Assembly (NCBI GenBank): GCA_903919075.1
Contig: CAIXGR010000035.1
Span: 1 to 46,482, forward strand
From: an uncultured Bacteroidota bacterium
GTDB lineage: Bacteria > Bacteroidota > Bacteroidia > Chitinophagales > LD1
Length of the DNA stretch: 46,482 bases
Direction: 5' to 3'
The notes below the pieces were generated by a model. The model saw nothing but the letters and a program-made list of their open reading frames with translations, ran no database searches and had not been told where the DNA came from. The number at the start of each line of letters is the position of its first letter. Position 1 is the first letter of the stretch. Positions 38,329-46,482 of the stretch are shown here, piece by piece. The translations under genes and the position numbers were made by a program.

Positions 38329-39131
38329 TTAAATATGCTGGTATTGATAAGTATAGATTTGGTTAGTTCCACCTTGAGAAACGGTCATTTTTGTAGGTAA
38401 GCCATTTCCATTAATTGAATAAGATGCAGTTGCTGAATAAACACTGCTGATATCGCCGGTGGTAGGGTCGTAATCGGTTTCTTTAACCGATGTAAAGTTA
38501 TTAGGGCCAGCCCAAACGAAAATGAAAAAGCTGAACTGATCTGAAAAGTATTTTTGATAAAAATCCCAAAGTGGGTTGTGGCTTTTATCGTAACCCAATA
38601 TTTCAACTACACTGCTTTTTCTATAATCGCCGCTTGATTGTTGGTAGTATGTTTTACGCTTTACAATGTTGTTGTTCTCATATACAAATTCATACAACTG
38701 GTTACTATTAGGCGAAATAGAATTGCCTACAACAACTGTATTAAGTGTATTATCTCCATTGTATGTAAATACTGTAGTATCCTGAATGGTGTGTGATGCA
38801 TCGTAGTCGCGTACTAGTGAAATTCTGTTAGATACGTCATAAAAAAAGCTGTCGATAGTTTGCAGTGAACCGCCAGATGTATATGTTCTTGCAGTTAAGT
38901 TATTGCCAGAATAATAATAGTCGTAGCTGCTAGTAGTTCCGGAAAAAAACTTGGTTAGCCTGCCTTGGCCATCATAAGTAAAATTAGCCATTGCCGTGCC
39001 TGAGGAATCGCCTAAGGCGGTAAGCAAATATTGTTTGTAAGCCAAGCTATTGTCGCTTTTTTTCAGCCTGCAGTCATTAATAAGGCAATGAATATTGCCG
39101 GAAGAACAAGGAAAGTACTAGTTAATTTCAT
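38329..39131 (-). pseudogene. YD/RHS-like lipoprotein gene with a one-base frameshift after the lipobox
   Basis: From the ATG at 39131 the frame reads a perfect lipoprotein signal (MKLTSTFLVLPAIFIALLMTAG) and then hits TGA at about 39068-39066. Inserting one base there (TGC for TG) would read AGC-KKSDNSLAYKQYLLTA and continue through the 238-residue downstream frame without a break. The total span, 803 bases, is one short of a multiple of three. The damage lies at a run of seven A. The rest of the protein has YD/RHS-type sequence (FTYDGQGRLTKF, YDVSNRISLV, FTYNGDNTLNTV). A -7 box upstream of 39131 supports that start. Sequencing error remains possible; without the signal the product would not be exported. 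Confidence 0.75.
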
Positions 39132-39150
39132 GTTATAAATTTATTTTGGA

Positions 39151-39158
39151 CAAATGTA
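39151..39158 (-). promoter_or_regulatory. -7 box of the frameshifted lipoprotein gene
   Basis: On the minus strand TACATTTG (TAnnTTTG), implying a start near 39144 and a 13-base leader to the ATG at 39131. No clear -33 box. Confidence 0.45.
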
Positions 39159-39196
39159 TAAAAAGTGCTTTAATTTAACGAATCTGATTGTTGACA

Positions 39197-39228
39197 TTTG
39201 TTGCACAGTGTGTTTTTAGGTAATATTG
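39197..39228 (+). promoter_or_regulatory. Probable promoter of the FAD oxidoreductase gene
   Basis: TTTG (39197-39200), 20-base spacer, TAATATTG (39221-39228), a 7/8 match to the -7 box. Predicted leader about 28 bases. Confidence 0.5.
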
Positions 39229-39262
39229 TCGGACTTAGAGAAAACGAAAAATAAATTTACCC

Positions 39263-40858
39263 ATGAGTAAAACGGCTGTAATTATTGGATGTGGGCCTGC
39301 GGGATTGACAGCGGCTTATGAGCTGGTGACCCGAACGGATATTAAACCCATACTGATTGAGAAATCGAACGATATTGGGGGCATTTCGAAAACAGTGGTG
39401 CATAACGGAAACCGCATTGATATTGGGGGACATCGTTTTTTCTCGAAATCGGATGTGGTGATGAAGTGGTGGCAGGAGATTTTGCCTATCCAAGGTTCGG
39501 AATCGAAGGATGAAATTTTAAAGGATATTTATTACCAACAAAAGCGCACGCAGGTAAAGCTTTCCCCCAACGGGCCAGACCCGGAAAAGACTGACAGGGT
39601 AATGCTTATAAGAAGCCGGTTATCGAGGATTTTTTTTCTCAGAAAGTTTTTTGATTATCCTATCTCGCTAAATGTAAAGACGATATCTAACCTGGGACTT
39701 TTTAGAATTATGAAAATTGGCTGGACTTACGGTTGGGTTCAGATGTTTCCGGTTAAAGATGTAAAGTCGCTGGAAGATTTTTTTATTAGCCGGTTTGGTA
39801 AAGAATTGTACAACACCTTTTTTAAAGACTATACTGAAAAAGTATGGGGAGTGCCTTGTTCGGAAATTGCAGCGGATTGGGGGGCACAGCGGATTAAGCA
39901 GCTATCCATTAAAAGAGCTTTGGCACATGCGTTAAAGTCGATTTTTAAAAAGGAGAAGAGTGGCTCGATTGAGCAGAAGGATACCGATACCAGTTTAATT
40001 GAACAGTTTATGTACCCGAAATTAGGACCAGGACAAATGTGGGAGACCGTAGCACGCATAGTTGAAGATAAGGGTGGTGTGATTATTAAAAATTCAGATG
40101 TGATATCGTTAACTGTAGGAGAGAAGCAGGTTTATGAATTGACTTATAAAAATTATGATACTAAGCAGACGAGTGTTGTAAAAGGTGATTATTTCTTTTC
40201 AACCATGCCTATTAAAGAATTGATGGTGGCAATGGGGGATAAGGTGCCCGCTGAAGTAAAAAAAGTAAGCGATGGTTTGCAGTACCGCGATTTTATAACT
40301 GTTGGTTTGTTGCTAAACAAGCTGAAAATAAAAAACGAAACCTCAACTGTTACTTTGAATGGGTTGGTGCCCGATAACTGGATATATATACAGGAGCGTG
40401 AAGTTAAGGTGGGAAGGCTGCAGATATTTAATAACTGGTCGCCATACATGGTGGCGGACATTGAGAAGGTGTGGATTGGCCTTGAATATTTTTGTAATGA
40501 GGGCGATGAGCTGTGGCAAATGAAGGACCCCGATTTTATTCAGTTTGCGATAAAGGAATTGGATAGTATTGATATAATAGATAAGAGTGAAGTTATTGAT
40601 AGCACTATTTTACGCGTGCCCAAAACCTACCCTGCTTATTTTGGAACATACTCTCAGTTTGATGTAATACGGAATTACGTTGATAAGATTGAAAACCTGT
40701 TTTTGGTTGGGCGTAATGGTATGCACAAATACAATAATCAAGACCACTCGATGCTTACTGCCATTGCTGCGGTAAATAATATTATTTCGGGAGAGAAATC
40801 AAAGGATAATATTTGGAGCATTAATATGGAGGATGAATACCACGAGGAGAAGAAGTGA
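39263..40858 (+). CDS. FAD/NAD(P)-dependent oxidoreductase, UDP-galactopyranose-mutase-like
   Basis: 531 residues. The N-terminal FAD-binding [13 protein letters not shown] (9-21) is followed by [29 protein letters not shown], the arrangement of amine-oxidase/UDP-galactopyranose-mutase-like flavoproteins. A C-terminal [17 protein letters not shown] contacts FAD. Such proteins often sit with cell-surface glycan genes; here the convergent neighbour is a GT-C-like membrane protein, so a role in surface polysaccharide chemistry is plausible but unproven. The substrate is unknown. Confidence 0.88.
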   Translation: MSKTAVIIGCGPAGLTAAYELVTRTDIKPILIEKSNDIGGISKTVVHNGNRIDIGGHRFFSKSDVVMKWWQEILPIQGSESKDEILKDIYYQQKRTQVKLSPNGPDPEKTDRVMLIRSRLSRIFFLRKFFDYPISLNVKTISNLGLFRIMKIGWTYGWVQMFPVKDVKSLEDFFISRFGKELYNTFFKDYTEKVWGVPCSEIAADWGAQRIKQLSIKRALAHALKSIFKKEKSGSIEQKDTDTSLIEQFMYPKLGPGQMWETVARIVEDKGGVIIKNSDVISLTVGEKQVYELTYKNYDTKQTSVVKGDYFFSTMPIKELMVAMGDKVPAEVKKVSDGLQYRDFITVGLLLNKLKIKNETSTVTLNGLVPDNWIYIQEREVKVGRLQIFNNWSPYMVADIEKVWIGLEYFCNEGDELWQMKDPDFIQFAIKELDSIDIIDKSEVIDSTILRVPKTYPAYFGTYSQFDVIRNYVDKIENLFLVGRNGMHKYNNQDHSMLTAIAAVNNIISGEKSKDNIWSINMEDEYHEEKK

Positions 40859-40928
40859 TTTGAGACACGCTGGATGAAGTTTCGTCAACCCAAAAACTAG
40901 TTCTCATAGCCTGACCCCGGCTTGCTTC

Positions 40929-40962
40929 GCTCGCCACCCCTCTCCACTTTGGGGAGAAGGGA
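40929..40962. repeat. Dispersed C-rich/G-rich palindromic element
   Basis: GCTTGCTTCGCTCGCCACCCCTCTCC-style stretch with a CTCTCC / GGGGAG hairpin around ACTTT, between convergent genes. It resembles the copies at 20650 and 43309 (CACCC-CTC...GGGGAGAA) in layout, with a different loop. Confidence 0.4.
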
Positions 40963-40981
40963 AAAGCAAATTTTATTTGGT

Positions 40982-42550
40982 TTATGCTGAGGTGCCTTTA
41001 ATTACCGCGCTTGTATTTTCTCTCGAAAAAACATACTGGGTTAGATATGTGCAAAGGATAACGCATATGGTTATAATTCCAACATGGTAGCGGAAAACAG
41101 TGGGCGATACGGCTACTGCAAACCCGAAGTTGAAAACGTAAAAGACGATAAGAAAAAGAAGCGTTGTAGTGAAAAATAAAGTTGTTCGTTTATACACCCG
41201 CATGATGAAGTAAGTGGATACCAGTAGTAAAAAAATAGCATTGAGTATGGGGAATAAGTATTTCCATGGGCGCAATACGTTATTACTAATGTAGCCGTGA
41301 CTTAGGTCAACCTTATCATCAGGATAACGATAGTATTCTTTCACCACTTTATCTACAGTTTTTTTATTGTTATTGTAACCGTTGTAGGCTTCCATAGGTG
41401 GCCACCAATAAAGTTTTGCGTTGGGCCAAACAAAATACCGGATAAATTGAATGGGATTTTTTACAATAACCTCAACTCCGAAACTTGAAAACACAGGGCC
41501 CAGTGCATTCCATGCTTTAAAGTACACCGGTATAAATCTTTTTTGAGCGAAGTATGGGAGATAGGCTTTAAGCGGCGCATGTGGATCCCACATGTATGAT
41601 GCCGTTACTTCTTCAATTGCGTGGCTTGTATCAGGCGGTGTTTTGGCCAGCGAATCGAAAAACTTACGACTGAGGATATAAATTTCTTTTGATTCTGCCG
41701 AGGAGAAACTGGTAGTGTCCATCTCGGTATATTTAAGAATATTTAATGCATTAGAAGCCATTTGCCATCCACCGAAAGCAGAGAATACACGGGTATCGGT
41801 TACCTTTTCGGTTTTAGATGAAATACTATCTACTATAGCAGCAATAACAGCAATACTTAGAATTATACCCGCAGCTTTTTTCCATACGGCTTGCCTAGAT
41901 AGATAGAATGCAGCGGCGGTAAAAAACGGATAAATTAATGCGTTATAACGCAGCTTGAACAGAAGGCCCAATAATATTACCTGTGCGAAAAAGTTAATCC
42001 AGTTGGGGCGTTGGATAAGCCATAATAAAACGCAAAGCCAAACAATGGTAAAGCTGCAAAAGAATGCTTCGCTTAAAACGTAATTGCTGTAAAATAAATA
42101 TAAAGGGTTGCATATAAGTAATACAAACAATGCCAGCCGGTACCACCTGGACAAAGGAAAGAAATACTGAAAAGTAAAAAACAAAAAAAGGTTTGCCACT
42201 ATGTTGCAGGCAAACTGAGTCATTACCAAAAAAGTTGAGGAGATGTATATATCGTGAAAGAAGTTTAGAAAATCGCTATAGCCGAGGGGGCGGAAACTTA
42301 CAACAGCGTGGTCTCTTGCAGCTTGAATGTATGTTCCGGAATCGATATAAAAACTGGGGCGCGGAAAAAGCCAACCTAAAACAATGGCATAAGTAATGCC
42401 GATGACTACCCCGGCAATTAAAAATTGCAAATTGGTTTTATTATAAAAAATGAAGCGGAAAAACGACGGTGCATTGCTATCCTTTTGGGAAGGTGCACTT
42501 TTTACCGGTGTTACGCTTTTTTTTGCTGGCTTGGGTTTGTTAGGCTTCAT
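40982..42550 (-). CDS. GT-C-like polytopic membrane protein
   Basis: 522 residues. A Lys/Pro/Ser-rich cytoplasmic N-terminus (1-30) is followed by about ten membrane segments. After the first (about 40-62) is the acidic loop SFYIDSGTYIQAARDHAVVSFRPLGYSDF, whose Asp and RPLG resemble the first external loop of GT-C glycosyltransferases that use polyprenyl-linked sugars. A large periplasmic-like region lies at about 265-440. It is convergent with the FAD oxidoreductase. Enzymatic activity and donor are not shown; it may be a transferase for surface glycans or protein O-mannosylation. Confidence 0.7.
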   Translation of the reverse strand: MKPNKPKPAKKSVTPVKSAPSQKDSNAPSFFRFIFYNKTNLQFLIAGVVIGITYAIVLGWLFPRPSFYIDSGTYIQAARDHAVVSFRPLGYSDFLNFFHDIYISSTFLVMTQFACNIVANLFLFFTFQYFFPLSRWYRLALFVLLICNPLYLFYSNYVLSEAFFCSFTIVWLCVLLWLIQRPNWINFFAQVILLGLLFKLRYNALIYPFFTAAAFYLSRQAVWKKAAGIILSIAVIAAIVDSISSKTEKVTDTRVFSAFGGWQMASNALNILKYTEMDTTSFSSAESKEIYILSRKFFDSLAKTPPDTSHAIEEVTASYMWDPHAPLKAYLPYFAQKRFIPVYFKAWNALGPVFSSFGVEVIVKNPIQFIRYFVWPNAKLYWWPPMEAYNGYNNNKKTVDKVVKEYYRYPDDKVDLSHGYISNNVLRPWKYLFPILNAIFLLLVSTYFIMRVYKRTTLFFTTTLLFLIVFYVFNFGFAVAVSPTVFRYHVGIITICVILCTYLTQYVFSRENTSAVIKGTSA

Positions 42551-42716
42551 TATTAAATATGAGGCACTAAAATAATAAAATGGAGGTGACGAAGTTTTTT
42601 AGGAGAAAGAACTTTAATGTTTACGGCCTGAATTTTCATTTCGAGGATGCATAAAACATTAATTTAACAATTATCTGAAAAAGTAATTTGAACCAAGCAG
42701 GCAAACGGCGGACTTA

Positions 42717-43247
42717 TTAATCGCCGGGGAAACGAAAGCCCTTGAAAAATACATCGGCTACGCTTACTTGAGGATATTGTTCGGGTCCGGTAATGACGAG
42801 GACGGCTATGGATTTTTTATCGGCCCAGCCGGTAACTGTCATTTCGTTTTTGTCTTTGTCTTTCCAGTAATCTATTATGCCTTTGGCGGCTGGATGGGTG
42901 CTTAGTGTTCTGCCTTTTCCGTAACCGGCAGAGCTTGTTACTTCTAAAGCACCTTTCAAATAATCCAGATAGGCTTCTAATAGTGGAGATACATCCTCGT
43001 CGGATTGGGCGGGTGCAGATAATGCTACGAAAATTACATCGAACCGGTAATCTTTTATGGTGCTGCCCAGGGTGTAAACTTTTGAACTATCTGGAGAGTA
43101 GGAGAGGTCAACATCTTCCACCTGGCCGGGTAAATAAGCGTATGCGCCTGATTTACCTATTGCTTTTTTTTCGAAATGAGGGGCCGTGCTTTGCGATGCT
43201 GCAAATAATGGTACGAGGGCTATAAAGAATATGATGATGTGGCGCAT
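42717..43247 (-). CDS. Small secreted protein of unknown function
   Basis: 176 residues with a clear signal peptide (1-18, FIALVPLFAASQ). The mature part contains YAYLPGQVEDVDLSYSPDSSKVYT and ends VADVFFKGFRFPGD. No family recognised; probably periplasmic. On the minus strand TATCTTTG (43260-43253), a perfect TAnnTTTG, ends only five bases before the ATG. Confidence 0.7.
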   Translation of the reverse strand: MRHIIIFFIALVPLFAASQSTAPHFEKKAIGKSGAYAYLPGQVEDVDLSYSPDSSKVYTLGSTIKDYRFDVIFVALSAPAQSDEDVSPLLEAYLDYLKGALEVTSSAGYGKGRTLSTHPAAKGIIDYWKDKDKNEMTVTGWADKKSIAVLVITGPEQYPQVSVADVFFKGFRFPGD

Positions 43248-43308
43248 AGATTCAAAGATATAATAATGCGTGAAAATTTGAATGGCTTGTCTAAATGGAT
43301 GCCTGCGC

Positions 43309-43356
43309 GCACCCTCTATCTCCCTAAAGGGAGAACCGGCTCACCTACAAAAAAAT
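43309..43356. repeat. Dispersed palindromic repeat, copy B
   Basis: Same element as at 20650-20698: CACCCTCTA, core CTCCC (43320-43324)-TAAA-GGGAG (43329-43333), then AACC, GCTC and a run of A. The two copies differ at only a few positions. Confidence 0.7.
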
Positions 43357-43369
43357 CATTATTCTGTTC

Positions 43370-44170
43370 TTAACTGCCCAGCTCTTTTGCGAGTTGTAAG
43401 GCGGCAAAAAGTGCTGCTTCAATTTCGGTATTTACTGCGGTGGCATTGAAAACTTTAATGGCGGCCTCGGTAGTGCCGCCTTTTGATGCTACGCGGTCAA
43501 TCCACTGTTCGCAGCTAAGCTGGCTTTGGTTGTGCAGGTGTGCGGCGCCCATAAAAGTTTGGTTAACCAGCAGCTCGGCCTGCGATGGGGTGAAGCCCAT
43601 TTTTATACCGGCTTTTATCATGGCATCCATAAAGTAATATACGTAGGCGGGGCCGCTACCCGAAATTGCGGTGGCGGCATCAATCATATTTTCGTCTTCA
43701 ACGTAAACCGATTTACCGGTGGTGTTGATTAGATTTTGGATAATGAATAGTTCTTTTTTATCAATCTCGGGTGAGGAGGTAAATACTGTGGTGCCCATAC
43801 CTACTTGTGCAGGAAGGTTGGGCATGGAGCGAATTATTTTGCGTGTGCCAAGCAGGTGTGTAATGGTTTCCATTTTTATGCCCGCCATGATGGAAAGTAT
43901 TAGTTGCTCGGGTAGGATGTATGGTTTTATTTGCTGTGCCAATGCAGCAAAGTCTTGCGGTTTAACGGCCAGGATGATGATATCGGCCTGGCCTATAAAG
44001 TTGCCGGCTTGATAATGAATATTGGCGCTTGGAATTTCGGGGATGGTCGCGGTGTGCTCGCGGTTTTTATCGAGTATGTATAAATCATGCGCATAGATAA
44101 AGCGTGATGCGAGAAAACTTTTGGCGTAGGTTTTACCCATGTTGCCGGAGCCGATGATGAGGACTTTCAT
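43370..44170 (-). CDS. proC: Pyrroline-5-carboxylate reductase
   Basis: Last step of proline synthesis: reduces 1-pyrroline-5-carboxylate with NAD(P)H. 266 residues. The Rossmann motif is IIGSGNMGKTYAKSF (5-19), then ILAVKPQDF, IRSMPNLPAQVGMG, and the signature ISGSGPAYVYYFMDAMI near 173 with SKGGTTEAA near the C-terminus. Complete and of normal length. Cytoplasmic. Confidence 0.96.
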   Translation of the reverse strand: MKVLIIGSGNMGKTYAKSFLASRFIYAHDLYILDKNREHTATIPEIPSANIHYQAGNFIGQADIIILAVKPQDFAALAQQIKPYILPEQLILSIMAGIKMETITHLLGTRKIIRSMPNLPAQVGMGTTVFTSSPEIDKKELFIIQNLINTTGKSVYVEDENMIDAATAISGSGPAYVYYFMDAMIKAGIKMGFTPSQAELLVNQTFMGAAHLHNQSQLSCEQWIDRVASKGGTTEAAIKVFNATAVNTEIEAALFAALQLAKELGS

Positions 44171-44215
44171 ATACCAATATTACGATATAATGGGGAAAGG
44201 GGATATAGAATACCA

Positions 44216-44246
44216 AACAAGGAATGCTGAATAACGAATATCAAAG
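44216..44246. repeat. Degenerate heptamer-periodic tract
   Basis: Units AACAAGG, AATGCTG, AATAACG, AATATCA, then AAG: each 7 bases and starting AA. It lies just outside the displaced 5S copy, six bases before the direct repeat starts. Confidence 0.55.
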
Positions 44247-44257
44247 TTTTTGTACAT

Positions 44258-44290
44258 AAAAAAAGCCCTGACGTTTCGATCAGAGCTTTT
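44258..44290 (-). terminator. rRNA-type terminator, displaced copy
   Basis: Same hairpin as at 45241-45275 but with two base changes in one arm. On the minus-strand RNA both become G-U pairs, so the hairpin followed by a U tract is kept. It would now end transcripts from the unknown gene at 44396-44911. Confidence 0.7.
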
Positions 44291-44299
44291 AAAAAATAA

Positions 44300-44387
44300 G
44301 GAGGCGACTACTTACTCTCCCGGAGGTTTAATCCAGTACCATCAGCGTGGAGGGCTTAGCTTCTCTGTTCGGAATGGGAAGAGGTGA
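44300..44387 (-). pseudogene. 5'-truncated 5S rRNA gene fragment
   Basis: About 88 bases identical, apart from one indel and one substitution, to the 3' four-fifths of the 5S gene at 45283-45393. It lacks the first ~20 bases of the 5S RNA, so helix I cannot form. It starts eight bases after the stop of the neighbouring ORF. Confidence 0.85.
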
Positions 44388-44395
44388 GATATTCT

Positions 44396-44911
44396 TCAGC
44401 CTCTTTTATGAATTCTAACTTCGGGCATTATATAAGTTTGCCCATCTATATCATATTGCTTTAATCGGCAGCCATAACCTTCCGAAAATTGCGTAAACTG
44501 TGGCCACACAGCCATTTTCATGTGGCATAACACAAATGGCTTTTCTCCGTGAACAACGAGTAGAATAGTATCTTTCAAAAATAATTGGTTATGGCACCAA
44601 ACCTCTGGCCAATCTCTGCTCTGTGTGTTTTCAGGGTACACATAAAAACTATCCCATCGGCTTTCTTTCCGTTTATCAATTATCAACACCGAATCCAATT
44701 GTTTATCATCAAACCTACAAAACACAATTCTCAACGACTTTATAGTATCGGTTTCTTCTTCGCATTGTTTGCAAAATTCTTTTTTTCGGCTTTCAGACCA
44801 GCGATTATTAGGATTGCATTTACTAATACTAAACAGAACCAATAAGAAGGCTAAAAATAGAACGCTAATAAAACCAGTTACTGAAAGAAAAAAGCTGGAT
44901 ACCTTGTTCAT
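44396..44911 (-). CDS. Small membrane-anchored protein of unknown function, inserted beside 5S
   Basis: 171 residues from the ATG at 44911; a TTG 14 codons upstream is possible. A single N-terminal membrane segment (about 5-30, SFFLSVTGFISVLFLAF) is followed by SKCNPNNRWSESRKKEFCKQCEEE, so Cys32 could be a lipid site and CKQC a redox or metal pair. The rest resembles no family I know. The stop is eight bases from the 5S fragment and it shares the rRNA-type terminator. It is the only plausible gene in the ~0.85 kb between the two 5S copies. AT-rich. Confidence 0.65.
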   Translation of the reverse strand: MNKVSSFFLSVTGFISVLFLAFLLVLFSISKCNPNNRWSESRKKEFCKQCEEETDTIKSLRIVFCRFDDKQLDSVLIIDKRKESRWDSFYVYPENTQSRDWPEVWCHNQLFLKDTILLVVHGEKPFVLCHMKMAVWPQFTQFSEGYGCRLKQYDIDGQTYIMPEVRIHKRG

Positions 44912-45081
44912 ACTAGCGAAATTAATTCTGTTTTTAGTAATACCGTTGTGCAACTCAGCATCCCCCTGCGCTACACTATATTTAGTTTTGTTTTTGCCCT
45001 CTTACTTCGTATCGTTCCAGCACTTCCAGCTTAGACAGTTCAATTTTAAACGTAATTTTTTGAAAAGGAATAAACTTCATA

Positions 45082-45099
45082 TTAGCATATCGATGCTAA
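45082..45099. repeat. Perfect inverted repeat
   Basis: TTAGCAT (45082-45088), spacer ATCG, ATGCTAA (45093-45099). No T run follows, so a protein-binding site is as likely as a hairpin. Confidence 0.5.
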
Positions 45100-45117
45100 A
45101 TGAATTAAAAAAAACTT

Positions 45118-45145
45118 TATCATTCAATATTCGATGTTCATTATT
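45118..45145. repeat. Heptamer-periodic tract, reverse orientation
   Basis: On the minus strand the units are AATAATG, AACATCG, AATATTG, AATGATA. Same type as 44216-44246 but inverted, and inside the segment between the 5S copies. Confidence 0.55.
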
Positions 45146-45175
45146 GGTTTTTGAATGGAGGGGCTCGACCACCTC

Positions 45176-45216
45176 GTCCGCCGAGAGGGCGGACACTCCT
45201 CCTAAATTAGGAGGAG
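45176..45216. repeat. Double-hairpin palindromic element
   Basis: GTCCGCC (45176-45182) / GGCGGAC (45188-45194), then CTCCTCCTAA (45196-45205)-A-TTAGGAGGAG (45207-45216), followed by AA. Its second hairpin shares the C-rich/TAAA/G-rich/AA layout of the copies at 20650 and 43309. GC-rich against an AT-rich background. Confidence 0.75.
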
Positions 45217-45234
45217 AATAAAATGCGAGATTAG

Positions 45235-45393
<159 letters not shown>

Positions 45394-45544
45394 TAAGTTT
45401 AGTCTCGATTTTTCAACCAAGACAAGGTGTTATAGTTTGGGTAATATATACCAAAACATAAATAACTTAACATATTGGCGTTAATAAAGCTAAGATTCAA
45501 TTTCCCGAGTTTTCTATAACTAGTATAGAACCAAAAAAAATAGA

Positions 45545-46482
<938 letters not shown>

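Larger units (their letters stand above)
44252..44387. repeat. Direct repeat, left copy (displaced 5S 3' part plus terminator)
   Basis: 136 bases matching 45235-45371 with two substitutions in the terminator (44279, 44284), one missing G near 44354 and one substitution at 44359. Homology stops abruptly at both ends (GTACAT on the left, GAGGTGA on the right). Confidence 0.9.
44912..45234. other. Non-coding part of the segment between the two 5S copies
   Basis: 323 bases with no supported gene. It holds an inverted repeat at 45082-45099, a heptamer tract at 45118-45145 and a palindromic element at 45176-45216. TAATTTCG on the minus strand (44924-44917) lies close to the ATG at 44911. Confidence 0.6.

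Noticed and set aside
39061-39071. Programmed frameshift or selenocysteine at the TGA before the A7 run
   Set aside because: The required shift (-1 or +2) has no slippery heptamer before the stop and does not fit the RF2-type +1 event; no selenocysteine hairpin or selenium genes are seen, and the TGA is not in frame with the downstream protein.
44769-45221. A 150-codon + strand frame across the segment between the 5S copies
   Set aside because: It overlaps the better-supported minus-strand ORF and runs through the heptamer tract and the double-hairpin element; composition looks non-coding.

Overview
The window looks like chromosomal DNA of a member of the Bacteroidota, probably Sphingobacteriales/Chitinophagales-like. 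The evidence is: two carboxypeptidase-regulatory-domain TonB-dependent receptors (one paired with a DUF4249 lipoprotein), two secreted proteins with a C-terminal type IX secretion (T9SS) sorting domain, SprB-type repeats, RadA, an OmpA lipoprotein, almost no Shine-Dalgarno sequences, and several promoter boxes of the Bacteroidota form TAnnTTTG (one with a perfect TTTG-N19-TAnnTTTG layout). No identification below genus level was attempted.

Layout. 1-3.1 kb: end of a large surface/tail-fibre-like protein, a strong terminator, lysS. 3.3-6.9 kb: secreted C10 cysteine protease with SprB repeats and T9SS tail; a membrane/SRPBCC protein on the other strand. 7.2-8.5 kb: a cold-shock protein next to a fatty acid desaturase, a plausible cold-adaptation pair. 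8.6-11.3 kb: metK, divergent from pyrH-frr. 11.4-16.4 kb: TonB receptor, long-chain acyl-CoA ligase, 1-Cys peroxiredoxin with a perfect inverted repeat beside its promoter. 16.5-20.6 kb: a minus-strand group dinB / secreted unknown / YjdI-type ferredoxin, divergent from an XRE-S24 (LexA/CI-like) regulator. 20.7-25.5 kb: NAD(P)-binding reductase, unknown membrane protein, beta-carbonic anhydrase, gyrB. 25.6-34.7 kb: secreted YopM-like LRR protein, small lipoprotein-like ORF, TonB receptor + DUF4249 operon, membrane-anchored patatin-like lipase, beta-helix lipoprotein. 34.8-44.2 kb: radA, OmpA lipoprotein, DUF4468-like protein, a frameshifted YD-type lipoprotein gene, FAD oxidoreductase, GT-C-like membrane protein, small secreted protein, proC. 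44.2-46.5 kb: the 3' end of an rRNA operon on the minus strand (23S partial, 5S, terminator), followed by a small unknown gene and then a second, 5'-truncated copy of the 5S gene with its terminator.

Most of the window is ordinary housekeeping and envelope biology. The parts that deserve attention are: the rRNA-operon tail, where about 0.85 kb carrying one ORF lies between an intact 5S gene and a displaced 5S 3' fragment; the dinB/S24-repressor pair with candidate operators; the inverted repeat at the peroxiredoxin promoter; the one-base frameshift just after a lipobox at 39.06 kb; and two families of small dispersed repeats (heptamer-periodic tracts and C-rich/TAAA/G-rich palindromes). No CRISPR array, transposase, integrase, phage structural cluster or tRNA gene was recognised.
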